Shown: positions 15,140 through 25,450, counted from the first letter of the stretch. The stretch is 64,000 nucleotides of DNA from Natrinema pellirubrum DSM 15624 (GCF_000230735.2 NC_019962.1:1116001-1180000), one strand, 5' to 3'. Translations and numbers: made by a program. Notes: a model not told the origin generated them from the letters alone.

Positions 15140-16489
15140 TCACTCGGCCGCCCGATCAACTCGAGCGGCCGCTTCCGCCCGCTCGACGACGGCTCGAACC
15201 GGGAGCGTCGTCGCTTGAGCCACCGCTTTCGCATCATCGTACTCCGCACTCACGTCGTACACCTCTCCATCGGCACCGCTCGCGATTTTCACGGTAACCT
15301 CGTACTCGTCGCCGTCAACCTCGAGGCACACAGTCTCGAACTCCCGCTCGGCGATCCATCGATGCGTGGCCCCCGCATCCCGGACGCCGAGCGTCCCGGT
15401 CTCCTCGGCCAGCGCTCGAGCGACCCGTTCCCGATCCGCCGGTTTACAGATGACCTTCACCAGATGCCCGGGTCGGGACTTTTTCATCGTCGCGGGCAGG
15501 ATCGACACGTCTCGCGCGCCCGCGTCCGCAAGGGTCTCCTGCAGGCCACCCAGCACTTCCGGCGTCGCGTCGTCGAGATTGGTCTCGAGGACGGCGATGT
15601 CGTCTTTCACCAGCGTCCCCTCGCCGGTTCCGACCAGCGTGCGAAGCACGTTCGGATGCGGGTCGAGATCGTAGCCGCCCGCGCCGTAGCCCGATGACTC
15701 GAGGTCGAGCGCGGGCAGCGAGTCGACGCCGTCGGCGACGTGTGCCAGGATGGCCGCGCCGGTCGGCGTCAGGAGTTCGGCGTCGACGGGACCGCCCCGC
15801 AGCGACCAGTCGGCCCGCTGGGCGAGTTCGACCACCGCCGGCGTGGGGACGGGGTACTCGCCGTGGCTCATCGAGACCGTCCCGCCGCCGGTCGCGAGCG
15901 GGGTCGTGACGACGCGATCGGGCTCGAGGTCGTGCAGTAGGGCCGCCGCGCCGACCACGTCCGCGATCGCGTCGTCGGCCCCGACCTCGTGGAAGTGGAT
16001 CGACTCGAGGTCCTCGCCGTGGACGGCGGCCTCGGCCTCGCCGAGCAGTTCGAAGATCGCGAGCGCGTCGGCTTCGATCGCCGGCTCGAGGTCCATCCCC
16101 TGGACGATCTCGCAGACCTCGCGGTAGCTGCGATGGGGGCCGTGGCCCTCTGCGGGAGTGTCGGTACCGTCGCCTGCCGTCTCGTGTGTGTGCCCGCCCT
16201 CCGTGTCGGCCTGCTCGTGAGAATGATCGTGGCCGTGGGACTGATCGTGATCGTGCGCACCGTCCCCGTCGGCGTGATCGTGGTCGTGTGCGTGATCGTC
16301 GTCGGGGAAGACGACGTCGGCCGTCGTGGCCCCGATCCCGGTCTTTTCGGTGTCGTCGATCCGGTAGGCCACCGGCAGCGCGTCGGTTACCGGCTCGAGG
16401 ACGTCGGCGTCGGCACCGGCGTCTATGAGCGCGGCAAGGATCATATCGCCGCTGGCTCCCATTCGGCCGTCGAACGCGAGGATTCGCAT
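15140..16489 (-). CDS. larC: Nickel-pincer cofactor biosynthesis protein LarC
   Basis: 449 residues from ATG MRILAFDGRMGASGDMIL, the family's opening motif. LarC is the CTP-dependent cyclometallase that inserts nickel into the pyridinium-bisthiocarboxylate precursor to make the nickel-pincer cofactor of lactate racemase-type enzymes. Other signatures are HFHEVGADDAIADVVG, TPTGAAIL, and LETNLDDATPEVLG plus a MKKSRPGHLVKVIC segment in the C-terminal domain. A His/Asp-rich stretch at about residues 67-110 probably binds nickel. LarB and LarE are not adjacent. A longer in-frame extension upstream of 16489 lacks family character. Confidence 0.93.
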   Translation of the reverse strand: MRILAFDGRMGASGDMILAALIDAGADADVLEPVTDALPVAYRIDDTEKTGIGATTADVVFPDDDHAHDHDHADGDGAHDHDQSHGHDHSHEQADTEGGHTHETAGDGTDTPAEGHGPHRSYREVCEIVQGMDLEPAIEADALAIFELLGEAEAAVHGEDLESIHFHEVGADDAIADVVGAAALLHDLEPDRVVTTPLATGGGTVSMSHGEYPVPTPAVVELAQRADWSLRGGPVDAELLTPTGAAILAHVADGVDSLPALDLESSGYGAGGYDLDPHPNVLRTLVGTGEGTLVKDDIAVLETNLDDATPEVLGGLQETLADAGARDVSILPATMKKSRPGHLVKVICKPADRERVARALAEETGTLGVRDAGATHRWIAEREFETVCLEVDGDEYEVTVKIASGADGEVYDVSAEYDDAKAVAQATTLPVRAVVERAEAAARVDRAAE

Positions 16490-16697
16490 GCCCGTTCTCG
16501 GCGCGGAAAACGCAAAAAGCCATCTCTCCTCGCTCGAGGGGCGGTATCGATAGGGCCAAAACCAACCGAGGCCGGTACATCTTTGTAACCGCCCGTCCGA
16601 CGTGAGTATGGTAGCTACTAGCACAGGAAATGACTCACCCTAGCAAAAAACCTATCCGCGCACGAATCGGAGTCAATCACATCGCCGTCCCCAAATC

Positions 16698-18929
16698 ATG
16701 AACGAAGTCCAACTGGAGGTTGCGAAGGCGTACCCGAACGATTCGGGTCGTGGTATCGCCCGACTCGACCCGGACACGCTGTTGCATCTGAAGCTGAGTC
16801 CGGGCGACATCATCGAGATCGAGGGTGCAGACACCACTGCCGCGAAGGTCTGGCGTGCCGACCGGCAGGACTGGAACACCGACACCGTCCGCATCGACGG
16901 TTTCACGCGCCAGAACGCCGACGTCGGTATCGGCGAGCGGGTGACGATCCGCAAGGCCGAGGCGACGAAAGCCGACAAGCTCGTTCTCGCGCCGCCGGAG
17001 GAGGCGTCGGTCCAGTTCGGCTCCGACGCCGCCGGCATGGTGAAACGCCAGATCCTCAAGCGGCCGGTCGTCGGTCGCGACATCGTTCCGGTGATGTCCT
17101 CAACGAACCATCCGTTCATGCGGTCGCCCGGACAGGCGATCCCGCTGATCGCCGTCGAAACCGAGCCCGAGGGGGTGGTCCTCATCACCGAGGACACCGA
17201 CGTCGAACTCCGCGAGGAGCCGATTTCGGGCTTCGAGAAGACCGGAGGCGGGATCACCTACGAGGACATCGGTGGCCTCCAAAACGAGATCCAGCGGGTC
17301 AGGGAGATGGTCGAACTCCCGATGAAACACCCGCAGATATTCAAGAAACTCGGCATCGAGCCGCCACAAGGTGTCCTCCTGCACGGCCCGCCGGGCACTG
17401 GGAAAACGCTGCTCGCGAAGGCCGTCGCCAACGAGACCTCCGCCAGTTTCTTCTCTATCGCCGGGCCGGAGATCATCTCGAAGTACTACGGCGAGTCCGA
17501 ACAGCAACTCAGGGAGATCTTCGAGGACGCGACCGAGGAGTCGCCCTCGATCATCTTCATCGACGAACTCGACTCCATCGCGCCCAAACGCGAGGACGTC
17601 ACCGGCGAAGTCGAACGCCGCGTCGTCGCCCAGCTGCTGACGATGATGGACGGCCTCGAGTCACGAGGCCAGGTCATCGTCATCGCGGCGACTAACCGCG
17701 TCGACAGCGTCGATCCCGCCCTCCGACGGCCGGGCCGGTTCGACCGCGAGATCGAAATCGGCGTCCCCGACGAGACGGGCCGCGAGGAGATCCTGCAGAT
17801 CCACACCCGCGGGATGCCCCTCTCGGACGACGTCAGCCTCGGTCACCTGGCCGACGAGACCCACGGTTTCGTCGGGGCCGACATCGAGAGTCTGACCAAG
17901 GAGGCCGCGATGAAGGCGCTGCGCCGGTACCTCCCCGAGATCGATCTCGACGAGGAGGACATCCCGCCGAGCCTGATCGACCGGATGATCGTCAAACGGG
18001 AGGACTTCCGCGGTGCCTTGAACGAGGTCGAACCCTCGGCGATGCGGGAAGTCCTCGTGGAGCTGCCGAAGATCTCCTGGGACGACGTCGGCGGCCTCCA
18101 CGACGCCAAGGATCAGGTCCAGGAATCGGTCGAGTGGCCGCTCTCGAACCCCGAGCGGTTCGATCGGCTCGGCGTCGACCCGCCTGCCGGCGTCTTGCTG
18201 TACGGCCCGCCGGGCACCGGGAAGACGCTGATGGCGAAAGCCGTCGCCAACGAGACCAATGCCAACTTCATCTCGGTGCGTGGCCCGCAACTGCTCTCGA
18301 AGTGGGTCGGCGAATCGGAGAAAGCCATCCGCCAGACCTTCCGCAAGGCCCGCCAGGTCTCGCCGACGGTCATCTTCTTCGACGAACTCGACGCGCTCGC
18401 GCCCGGACGGGGCGGTGAGACCGGCTCGAACGTCTCCGAGCGGGTCGTCAACCAGCTGCTGACCGAACTCGACGGCCTCGAGGACATGGGCGACGTGATG
18501 GTCATCGGCGCGACCAACCGCCCGGACATGATCGACCCCGCACTGCTGCGCTCGGGCCGCTTCGACCGACTGGTCATGATCGGCCAGCCCGACGTCGACG
18601 GCCGCGAACGCATCCTCGAGATCCACACCCAGGACACGCCGCTGGCGGCCGACGTCACCCTGCGAGAGATCGCCGAGATCACGGACGGCTACGTCGGCAG
18701 CGACCTCGAGTCGATCGCCCGCGAGGCGGCCATCGAGGCGCTGCGCGAGGACGAGGAGGCCGACGTCGTCGAGATGCGACACTTCCGCCAGGCCATGGAG
18801 AACGTCCGGCCGACGATCACCGACGACATCCTCGACTACTACGAGCGGATCGAAGAGGAGTTCCGCGGCGGTGGCGGCGGCGGTCCCGACCCGACGGGGC
18901 GTCGCGGCAGCCGGATCGGCTTCCAGTAA
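16698..18929 (+). CDS. Cdc48/VAT-type AAA+ ATPase (copy 1)
   Basis: 743 residues. The N-terminal double-psi-barrel domain ([19 protein letters not shown]) precedes two AAA modules. Walker A reads HGPPGTGKT and YGPPGTGKT, Walker [10 protein letters not shown] and VIFFDELDA, and the second region of homology has ATNR...DPALRR and [12 protein letters not shown]. The protein ends in a Gly-rich tail. This is the archaeal p97/Cdc48 unfoldase that feeds substrates to the proteasome or extracts proteins from complexes. Monocistronic by spacing. A second paralogue lies at 23216-25450. Confidence 0.96.
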   Translation: MNEVQLEVAKAYPNDSGRGIARLDPDTLLHLKLSPGDIIEIEGADTTAAKVWRADRQDWNTDTVRIDGFTRQNADVGIGERVTIRKAEATKADKLVLAPPEEASVQFGSDAAGMVKRQILKRPVVGRDIVPVMSSTNHPFMRSPGQAIPLIAVETEPEGVVLITEDTDVELREEPISGFEKTGGGITYEDIGGLQNEIQRVREMVELPMKHPQIFKKLGIEPPQGVLLHGPPGTGKTLLAKAVANETSASFFSIAGPEIISKYYGESEQQLREIFEDATEESPSIIFIDELDSIAPKREDVTGEVERRVVAQLLTMMDGLESRGQVIVIAATNRVDSVDPALRRPGRFDREIEIGVPDETGREEILQIHTRGMPLSDDVSLGHLADETHGFVGADIESLTKEAAMKALRRYLPEIDLDEEDIPPSLIDRMIVKREDFRGALNEVEPSAMREVLVELPKISWDDVGGLHDAKDQVQESVEWPLSNPERFDRLGVDPPAGVLLYGPPGTGKTLMAKAVANETNANFISVRGPQLLSKWVGESEKAIRQTFRKARQVSPTVIFFDELDALAPGRGGETGSNVSERVVNQLLTELDGLEDMGDVMVIGATNRPDMIDPALLRSGRFDRLVMIGQPDVDGRERILEIHTQDTPLAADVTLREIAEITDGYVGSDLESIAREAAIEALREDEEADVVEMRHFRQAMENVRPTITDDILDYYERIEEEFRGGGGGGPDPTGRRGSRIGFQ

Positions 18930-19070
18930 CGCGAATCCCCTTTTCGTCGCTGTTTCGCCGGTCGGATACCCTACGGAACCGCGAGACAGCCGTTTGGTCG
19001 CCATCGTAACAACTGAAACGATTTACACACCGATCGCACAGCCGTCGTGCGATCGGGTGCGCAATGACTT

Positions 19071-20147
19071 TCAGTGGCTACTACAGTCGGGACGAACGAC
19101 CACGTCGCTCGCAGCCGGGCTCTCGCCGCCGTGTGGCGTGTCTCGCTCCCGCACCCGTCCCGCGTGGACCGTCTCCGTAGCATCGTCGATGACGAGGACC
19201 TCGCCGGGGGCCTCCGGCAGTCGATCGGCGTCGGCCAGCGAGCCGCCCACGTAGGTCGGCTGGGCGGCCTCGAGCGCCGCCAAGTCGTCCCCCGCGGTGA
19301 GCCGGTGCGAGACGAGGATGTCGGACTGTGAGATCCCGACATCGGGGAGCGCACTCGGACGCTGTGTCGCGGCCACGAGGCTGACGCCGGGCGCGCGGCC
19401 GCGGGTCAGGATCGTCTCGAGGGCGGGTGCGGCCACGCCGTCGAAGAAGGTGTGGGCCTCGTCGAGCAAGAGCCAGGGGAGCTGGTCGATCGCGGCGTCG
19501 ACGCGGGCGCGATACAGCGCTTCGGCGATCCCGCGACAGACGGCGTTCATCGGGGCGGCCGAGAGGCCGGAGACGTCGACGACCGTTATTTCGGGACCGG
19601 CGAGCGCTCGAGCGCCGAGCCCGTCGGCGTCGAAGACGTCCCACGAGTCGGCCAGCCGCAGGTGGTTCGTCGCGGCGCGTCGCGCGGCGCGTGCCGCGTC
19701 CGTCGACTCGATGTGCGTTCGCATGCCGTCGATCGTGGATTCTGCCTGTGCGGCCCGCCAGAGGAGGCTTCCGGCGGCGCTTTCCGGCGAGAGGCCGAGC
19801 AGCGTACACCACGACCTGGGGTCGAGCGACGCCGGCGCGACCGTCGGCTCCGCGACGACCGTCGCCGGAACCGGTTCGCCGTCCGCCGACGACGCGAGCG
19901 TTGCGAACGCTCCCATCGGATCGACGACGACTGGTGCGAGTCCATGCGCCCGTGCGAGCCCCTCCGCGATCACACCCATCGTGTGGGACTTACCGTAGCC
20001 ACGTTTGCCGACGAGCGCGATCGCGTGGGGAGAGTCCAGATCGAGCGCGAGCGCTGCGCCGTCGCTGCCGTCGAGCGCCCGATAGACACCGAGCCGACAG
20101 CTGGGGCCGTCCTCGCGGTCGGCATTGCGACCGAGTACGAAGCTCAC
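19071..20147 (-). CDS. HerA/FtsK-like P-loop ATPase
   Basis: 358 residues from GTG VSFVLGRNADRED; the TATA box 26 bases upstream supports this start. Walker A is LVGKRGYGKSHTMG, a HerA-type loop, and Walker B is LPWLLLDEAHTFF. The sensor-like RGRAPGVSLVAATQRPSALP is characteristic of HerA/VirB4/FtsK-fold translocases. HerA works with NurA at DNA ends, but no nurA is present here, and short members like this are often only called ATP-binding proteins. It is divergent from a pilin-like membrane gene with abutting leaderless promoters. Confidence 0.85.
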   Translation of the reverse strand: MSFVLGRNADREDGPSCRLGVYRALDGSDGAALALDLDSPHAIALVGKRGYGKSHTMGVIAEGLARAHGLAPVVVDPMGAFATLASSADGEPVPATVVAEPTVAPASLDPRSWCTLLGLSPESAAGSLLWRAAQAESTIDGMRTHIESTDAARAARRAATNHLRLADSWDVFDADGLGARALAGPEITVVDVSGLSAAPMNAVCRGIAEALYRARVDAAIDQLPWLLLDEAHTFFDGVAAPALETILTRGRAPGVSLVAATQRPSALPDVGISQSDILVSHRLTAGDDLAALEAAQPTYVGGSLADADRLPEAPGEVLVIDDATETVHAGRVRERDTPHGGESPAASDVVVRPDCSSH

Positions 20148-20168
20148 GGCCCCGACTCCCGCGGCTTC

Positions 20169-20177
20169 GTATTTGAA
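20169..20177 (-). promoter_or_regulatory. TATA box of the HerA-like gene
   Basis: The minus strand reads TTCAAATAC centred 26 bases from the GTG at 20147. Confidence 0.6.
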
Positions 20178-20190
20178 CCCGCGTCCCACC

Positions 20191-20198
20191 GTTTAAGG
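20191..20198 (+). promoter_or_regulatory. TATA box of the pilin-like gene
   Basis: GTTTAAGG centred about 27 bases upstream of the ATG at 20222. It lies only about 20 bases from the divergent HerA-like TATA box, so the two promoters share one control region. Confidence 0.55.
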
Positions 20199-20221
20199 TG
20201 GAAGCCGCGGCCAGAGCGCCC

Positions 20222-20737
20222 ATGAGTTCGAACCGGACTGAGTCCGATTCGAGGGACGGACCGCATCGATCACTGTCGTCGTTCGCCCGCGACGACCGCG
20301 CGATCGAGGGACTGCCGATCCGGCTAGTCATCGCGCTGGTCGTCGGGGTCGCGGCGCTCGCGATCATGCTGAACATGCTCGGCGGGATCGGTAGCGTCGG
20401 CGATACGGAAGTGACCGTGAAGATCGCCGACGACGATCAGGTGATCGAGGCGGACGCGACCGGAAGCGACGCGAAGGTAGACGTCTACGCGATCGACGAG
20501 AACGGGAACAACGTCTCGGATGCAACCATCGTCGCGACCGCCGACTCGGCGCAACTCGACGGCGTCCTCGATAAATCGACCGGCGACAACAATCACGCAC
20601 AGCTCGATTTCAGCGGTGACCAGAGCCTGCGGGCCGACCAGGACATGGGAGCGATCCAGCTCGAGGTGATCCCGCCGTCGGACAGCAACTACATCGACGA
20701 GCAGCCGAACCCGAACATTCGGGTCGTCTCCCGATGA
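20222..20737 (+). CDS. Membrane-anchored protein with carboxypeptidase-regulatory-like domain
   Basis: 171 residues from MSSNRTESD. A charged head with FARDDRAIEGLPIRLVIAL leads into one hydrophobic helix (about residues 32-55), and the exported part is a single beta-sandwich with DAKVDVYAIDENGNNVSDATI typical of CarboxypepD_reg/Ig-like folds. The charged head plus single helix resembles archaeal type IV pilin-like or archaellin-like proteins, but I see no clear prepilin peptidase site. It is the first of three closely spaced plus-strand genes (next starts 19 bases after its stop). Confidence 0.72.
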   Translation: MSSNRTESDSRDGPHRSLSSFARDDRAIEGLPIRLVIALVVGVAALAIMLNMLGGIGSVGDTEVTVKIADDDQVIEADATGSDAKVDVYAIDENGNNVSDATIVATADSAQLDGVLDKSTGDNNHAQLDFSGDQSLRADQDMGAIQLEVIPPSDSNYIDEQPNPNIRVVSR

Positions 20738-20756
20738 CTGCCGACCTCGCCCACCG

Positions 20757-22004
20757 ATGATCGGAATGACGACGGAACTCGTCGTCGGCATCGCGTTCGG
20801 CTTCGTCGTCGGCGTCGGTCCCGCGATCGCCGTCGGTGCCCTCGCTGCCGTGACCGACTGCCGGAGTCGGGGACTCCCGCTCCCGGCCGGCGTCGGTATC
20901 GGCCTCGGGCTCGCCGGATGCAACGGCTATCTCGTCGGCCTCTTCGACGGTGGGGTCGGCTGGGCGCAGGTCCCTCGATTCGTGGCCGCGGCGATCGTCG
21001 TTGCCCTGCTTGCTGTTTTCGCGGTAAGTCAGGGCGAGCGCGTCGCCGCGGAACTCCCGATCGGGGCCGATCGACCGACCGTCCGGAGGCGGTCGCTGTC
21101 GGCCGCTGCCATCGACGCGGTCGATGCCATGGGACAGGTACGAATCCGGACGACCGGCAGCGTTCGAAATATCGACGGCTACCCGCCGCTATCGCCGGAT
21201 TTGCGGACGGCGATCGAGTCCGACGCGTGGCGACTGCCCGCTGATCTTCCGCTGTCGGCCCTCGAGACCCGGCTAGCGACGCGGCTCCGAACCGAGTACG
21301 ACCTGACCGCCGTGTCGGTATCGATCGACGGCCGCGGCCGGGCGACCGTCGCCGCTGCACCGCCGACCGACGGCGTCGCGGCTGCGGTTCCGGACGGCTG
21401 GCGTGCGGTTTCGGTTTCCGCCCCCTTCCCGCCCGGATTAGTGCCCGGGACGACCGTCGAGGTCGCCACTCGAGACGCGTCGACGACGGGAACCGTCCTG
21501 TCCGTCGACGGATGTGCCCGCCCGGGGCGAGAGACGGGAACCGACGATTCGACTGCTGAGGACGAGACCGTTACTGTCGCCGTTCCCGCACCCGACGCCA
21601 CGCCGCTCCTGGCCGCAGATCACGCTCGCATCGCCGTTCCCGCGACCGGTCACGACCCCGAGCGGGAGGCGCTGGCCCGCCTCGAGCGAGCGGACTACGC
21701 GGTCCGGCACGTCTCCGGGGGGACGATCGCATCGGCGCTCGAGGCGAGCAAGGGCGAGACTGACGATTCGATCCATCCCGTTGCGGCGAGTTCACCGGTC
21801 GATGTCGATGCGACCGAGACGACGGAAGCAAAGCCCGTTGTCGGCCGGAACCGGTGGCAGCTCGATCCGGATCCGGAGACACTTGACGACCGGGAATCGG
21901 TGTTCGTTTCGGGGGAGAAAGTCACCCTCCAGCGTTACATCGACGACGATCAGGACTTGCGTCCACCGCCGCCCGTCGAGGCGGCGACGGAGGTGTCGCC
22001 ATGA
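20757..22004 (+). CDS. Membrane protein with RCK_C (TrkA-C)-like domain, subunit 1
   Basis: 415 residues (an ATG at 20766 is an alternative start). Three hydrophobic helices occupy residues 1-95, then a soluble part begins MGQVRIRTTGSVRNIDGYPPLSP. It contains WRLPADLPLSALETRLATRL and a C-terminal region with GDTV-like turns resembling the RCK_C/TrkA-C ligand-binding fold. Such pairs are annotated as potassium-transport-associated proteins in haloarchaea. No NAD-binding TrkA-N domain or pore helix is visible, so a channel role is unproven. The stop overlaps the next start (ATGA). Confidence 0.7.
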   Translation: MIGMTTELVVGIAFGFVVGVGPAIAVGALAAVTDCRSRGLPLPAGVGIGLGLAGCNGYLVGLFDGGVGWAQVPRFVAAAIVVALLAVFAVSQGERVAAELPIGADRPTVRRRSLSAAAIDAVDAMGQVRIRTTGSVRNIDGYPPLSPDLRTAIESDAWRLPADLPLSALETRLATRLRTEYDLTAVSVSIDGRGRATVAAAPPTDGVAAAVPDGWRAVSVSAPFPPGLVPGTTVEVATRDASTTGTVLSVDGCARPGRETGTDDSTAEDETVTVAVPAPDATPLLAADHARIAVPATGHDPEREALARLERADYAVRHVSGGTIASALEASKGETDDSIHPVAASSPVDVDATETTEAKPVVGRNRWQLDPDPETLDDRESVFVSGEKVTLQRYIDDDQDLRPPPPVEAATEVSP

Positions 22005-23146
22005 GCATCCTCGCTCAGGCGGTCGTCACCGAGTGGACCGAAACGGCGATACGCACCGTCGTCGGGTTCGCGCTCCTGTCGGGACTCGTCGCGACGGTCG
22101 TCGCGTTCGGCTACCGTGTCGTGAGCGCTCGAGCGCTCCCCGTTGGTGTGGGGCTGTTCGCGGGGCTCGGCGTCGTCGTCGGCCGGCTGAACGCAGTCGG
22201 GCTCGGTCGGTCGACGATACTCGATGGGACGCCGCTCGTTCACTACGCCACCGCCGCGTACTTCCTCGGGGTGATCGCCGCGAGCGCCCTCAGCGCCGAG
22301 GGCGGCCGGCGGGTGGGCGATCGGATCGCCCGCGATGTCTTCGACATCGAGCGACTTGGCGCGACCGGCGAGATCGCCGCCCTCGTTCGGTCGGCGCGGC
22401 TCCCGTCGGTCGTCCGGCTGCCCGACCGGATCGACGACGCGGCGGGCTACCCGTCCGTCGAGCCGTCGATCAAACGCGATCTCGCCGGCAGCACGGTCCT
22501 GTTACCGCAGGTCGATACCCACTCGGCGCTTCGAACCCGACTCTCGAGCCGGCTCGAGCGCGATTACGATCTCGGCCACGTCTCGATCACGGTCGGGGCC
22601 GACGGGGCGATCGACCGGCTCGCGGTCGGGGGAACCCGGTCGGGGATCGCAGCTACCATCCCGCCGGGAACCGTCGCGGTGTCGATCCGCGGCGAGCCAG
22701 CACCCGCAGTCGGCGCGGGCGATCCCGTCGAAGTCTGGGCGTCCGCCGAGGGATCGAGTCGCCTCGTCGCGACCGGACGGCTGTGGGCGACGGATGGCGA
22801 CGCCGCGACCGTCGCCGTCGACGCCGATGCCGTCGACCGACTCGGTACCGAGCCCGACGCGCGGTATCGACTCGCGGCTCGGTCTGATCCCCCTGACGAC
22901 GGGTTCCGGCTACTCGCCGCACTCCGAGCGGCCGACGGGACGGTTCGGTCGGTCACCGTCGACGACGGCGGGTCGCTCGAGAACGTCTTCGTCGGGTGGG
23001 TTCCGGGGACCGTCCTCGCCGTGGTCCGCGACGGCGAGGTCCGCCCGTTCCCGGCGGACAACCTGACCCTCCGGGCCGGCGACGACCTCTCCGTCCTCGG
23101 TACCGTCGACGAACTGCGTTCGGTGGCCCCGGATGGACGATCGTGA
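22001..23146 (+). CDS. Membrane protein with RCK_C (TrkA-C)-like domain, subunit 2
   Basis: 381 residues, a diverged paralogue of the preceding gene: three N-terminal hydrophobic helices, the corresponding LPDRIDDAAGYPSVEPSIK and TRLSSRLERDYDLGHVSITV segments, and a C-terminal end (VLAVVRDGEVRPFPADNL then LRAGDDLSVLGT) that closely fits the TrkA-C/RCK_C domain. ATGA overlap with the upstream gene implies a stoichiometric complex of both. It may sense a nucleotide or ion and control a transporter elsewhere; inference only. Confidence 0.75.
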   Translation: MSILAQAVVTEWTETAIRTVVGFALLSGLVATVVAFGYRVVSARALPVGVGLFAGLGVVVGRLNAVGLGRSTILDGTPLVHYATAAYFLGVIAASALSAEGGRRVGDRIARDVFDIERLGATGEIAALVRSARLPSVVRLPDRIDDAAGYPSVEPSIKRDLAGSTVLLPQVDTHSALRTRLSSRLERDYDLGHVSITVGADGAIDRLAVGGTRSGIAATIPPGTVAVSIRGEPAPAVGAGDPVEVWASAEGSSRLVATGRLWATDGDAATVAVDADAVDRLGTEPDARYRLAARSDPPDDGFRLLAALRAADGTVRSVTVDDGGSLENVFVGWVPGTVLAVVRDGEVRPFPADNLTLRAGDDLSVLGTVDELRSVAPDGRS

Positions 23147-23215
23147 CGACACTGACCGAATCGCCGACGCCGACGCCGACGAGCCGGCCCCGGATCGACG
23201 GCCCGTGACGCGACG

Positions 23216-25450
23216 CTAGGGCCGGTCGGTCGCGTCCCGCGCGGCCTCGAGGTGCCGCCGGTCGATTCGGACCTCCGAAGCCTTCTCGTTTGCTGTTTCC
23301 GGCCCGTACTCGCTCGCGACCTCCCGGATCGCTCGCATCGAGGCGTCCCTGACCAGCGCCTCGAGGTCGGCACCGGTGTACCCCTCGAGTTCGACCGCTA
23401 GGTCGTCGATATCGACGTCGTCGGCGAGCGGCTTGCCCTCGGCGTGGACCGCGAGGATCTTTTTCCGAGCCTCGAGGTCCGGTTCGCCGACGAAGACGTG
23501 GGTATCGAGCCGGCCGGGTCGAAGCAGTGCCGGGTCGATCTGGTCTTTGCGGTTCGTTGCGGCCAGCACCACGAGGTTGGGGTTCTCCCGCATTCCATCG
23601 AGTTCGGTCAGCAGCTGTGAGACGACGCGTTCGGTGACCTCGTGGCCCTCGCCGCGGGCGGCGGTGATCGCGTCGATCTCGTCGAAGAAGACGATCGAGG
23701 GTGCCGACTGGCGAGCGCGCTCGAAGACCTCGCGGATCGCCTTCTCGCTCTCGCCGACGTAGCGGTCGACGATCTCGGGCCCGTCGACGCGGACGAAGTT
23801 GACGTCGGTCTCGCCCGCGAGCGCCCGGGCGAGCAACGTCTTGCCGGTGCCGGGCGGCCCGTACAGCAAGACGCCCGACGGCGGGTTCGTATTGGTCTCC
23901 TCGAAGAGTCGGTCGTAGGTCAGCGGCCACTCGACCGACTCCCGGAGTGTCTGTTTCGCCGCCTCGAGGCCGCCGACGTCGTCGAAGTCGGTAGTCGGCG
24001 ACTCGGCGACGTACTCGCGCATCGCGGAGGGCTCGACCGACGCGAGCGCGGCGTCGAAGTGGGCCTTTCGCACCGTCGGGTTCCGGTTCCAGTCGCGGCG
24101 CTCGTCGGTTTCGGTCGGCCGGTCGCGGATGGCCGCCATCGCGGCCTCGCTCGCGACGGCGTCCAGGTCTGCCCCGACGAAGCCGTGGGTCCGTCGCGCG
24201 ATCGCGTCGACATCGACGTCGTCCGCGAGTGGCATCCCGCGGGTATGGACCTCGAGGATCTCCCGACGGCCCTCCTCGTCGGGGACGCCGATCTGAATCT
24301 CGCGGTCGAAGCGACCGCCGCGCCGGAGGGCGGGATCGATCGTATCGACGCGGTTGGTCGCGCCGATGACGATGACCTCGCCGCGGGCGTCGAGACCGTC
24401 CATCAGCGTCAGCAGTTGGCCGACGATACGGTTTTCGGCGTCACCCTCGCCGTCTCGAGCGCCCGCGATAGAATCGATTTCGTCGAAGAAAATTATCGTC
24501 GGTGCGTTCGCCTCGGCGGTTTCGAACACCTCTCGGAGCCGTTCCTCGCTCTCGCCTTTGTACTTCGACATGATCTCCGGCCCCGAGATCGTCTCGAAGT
24601 TGGCATCGACCTCGTTGGCAACTGCCCGTGCGATCAGGGTCTTTCCGGTGCCCGGCGGGCCGTACAGCAAAACGCCCGATGGCGGCTCGACGCCGAGACG
24701 ACGGAACAGCTCCGGTTCCGACAGCGGGAGTTCGATCATCTCCCGAACCAACTCGAGTTCCTCGTCCAAGCCGCCGATGTCCTCATAGGTGACGCCCGAA
24801 CTCGGCCCGGGTTCGTCGCGGTCGGTCGCGCCGTCGGACGGGATGGACGCGGCCCCCTCGCTGCGGGTATCCGAACCGCCGCTGGCAGCGGTATCGGAGC
24901 CGGCGTCGCTCGAGCCGACAGCACCCGATCCCGCACCGGCGTCGACGATCCGGACCGTCGTCTCGTCGGTGATCCGCACGTCGCCGTTCGGATCGGTGTC
25001 GGTCACTCTGAACGGTTGCTGGTCGATCCCTTCGATCCGGATCTGTTCCCCGGCACGGACCGGCCGGTTCCGGAGTCGCTTCGTCGCGTCGGTTTCGGCG
25101 GCCCGCTGCTGGCGGTCGGAAAGTCCCGGCGGCGCGATGAGGGTCACGCGGTCGGCGTCGGTGATCGTCGACTTGTCCTTGGCCCGGACGGCGACCGTAT
25201 CGCCGACGTGGACGCCAGCGTTCGCGCGCGTATCGCCGTCGATCTGGATCGCGGTCTCCGGGACGGAGGTGTCGGCCGGCCACATCTTGGCGACCGTCGT
25301 TGCCGTGCCCTCGATCACGACGGTATCGCCGCTGAGAACACCGAGCTGTCGCCGCGCCTGCTCGGGGATGCGAGCGACACCCCGGCCGGCGTCGCCTTTC
25401 TCCGCGGCGCGAACCGACAGCGTCACGCCGTCCGCTTCCGACGAACTCAT
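23216..25450 (-). CDS. Cdc48/VAT-type AAA+ ATPase (copy 2)
   Basis: 744 residues from ATG MSSSEADGVTLSVRAA. The N-domain (GDAGRGVARIPEQARRQLG) is followed by a ~70-residue Ser/Asp/Gly linker absent from copy 1, then two AAA modules with Walker [10 protein letters not shown] twice, Walker B IIFFDEIDS and IVFFDEIDA, and ATNR second-region motifs. The linker at about residues 175-230 and the lack of a Gly-rich C-terminal tail set it apart from the copy at 16698. Both copies keep all catalytic residues, so they probably differ in substrates or adaptors. Confidence 0.94.
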   Translation of the reverse strand: MSSSEADGVTLSVRAAEKGDAGRGVARIPEQARRQLGVLSGDTVVIEGTATTVAKMWPADTSVPETAIQIDGDTRANAGVHVGDTVAVRAKDKSTITDADRVTLIAPPGLSDRQQRAAETDATKRLRNRPVRAGEQIRIEGIDQQPFRVTDTDPNGDVRITDETTVRIVDAGAGSGAVGSSDAGSDTAASGGSDTRSEGAASIPSDGATDRDEPGPSSGVTYEDIGGLDEELELVREMIELPLSEPELFRRLGVEPPSGVLLYGPPGTGKTLIARAVANEVDANFETISGPEIMSKYKGESEERLREVFETAEANAPTIIFFDEIDSIAGARDGEGDAENRIVGQLLTLMDGLDARGEVIVIGATNRVDTIDPALRRGGRFDREIQIGVPDEEGRREILEVHTRGMPLADDVDVDAIARRTHGFVGADLDAVASEAAMAAIRDRPTETDERRDWNRNPTVRKAHFDAALASVEPSAMREYVAESPTTDFDDVGGLEAAKQTLRESVEWPLTYDRLFEETNTNPPSGVLLYGPPGTGKTLLARALAGETDVNFVRVDGPEIVDRYVGESEKAIREVFERARQSAPSIVFFDEIDAITAARGEGHEVTERVVSQLLTELDGMRENPNLVVLAATNRKDQIDPALLRPGRLDTHVFVGEPDLEARKKILAVHAEGKPLADDVDIDDLAVELEGYTGADLEALVRDASMRAIREVASEYGPETANEKASEVRIDRRHLEAARDATDRP

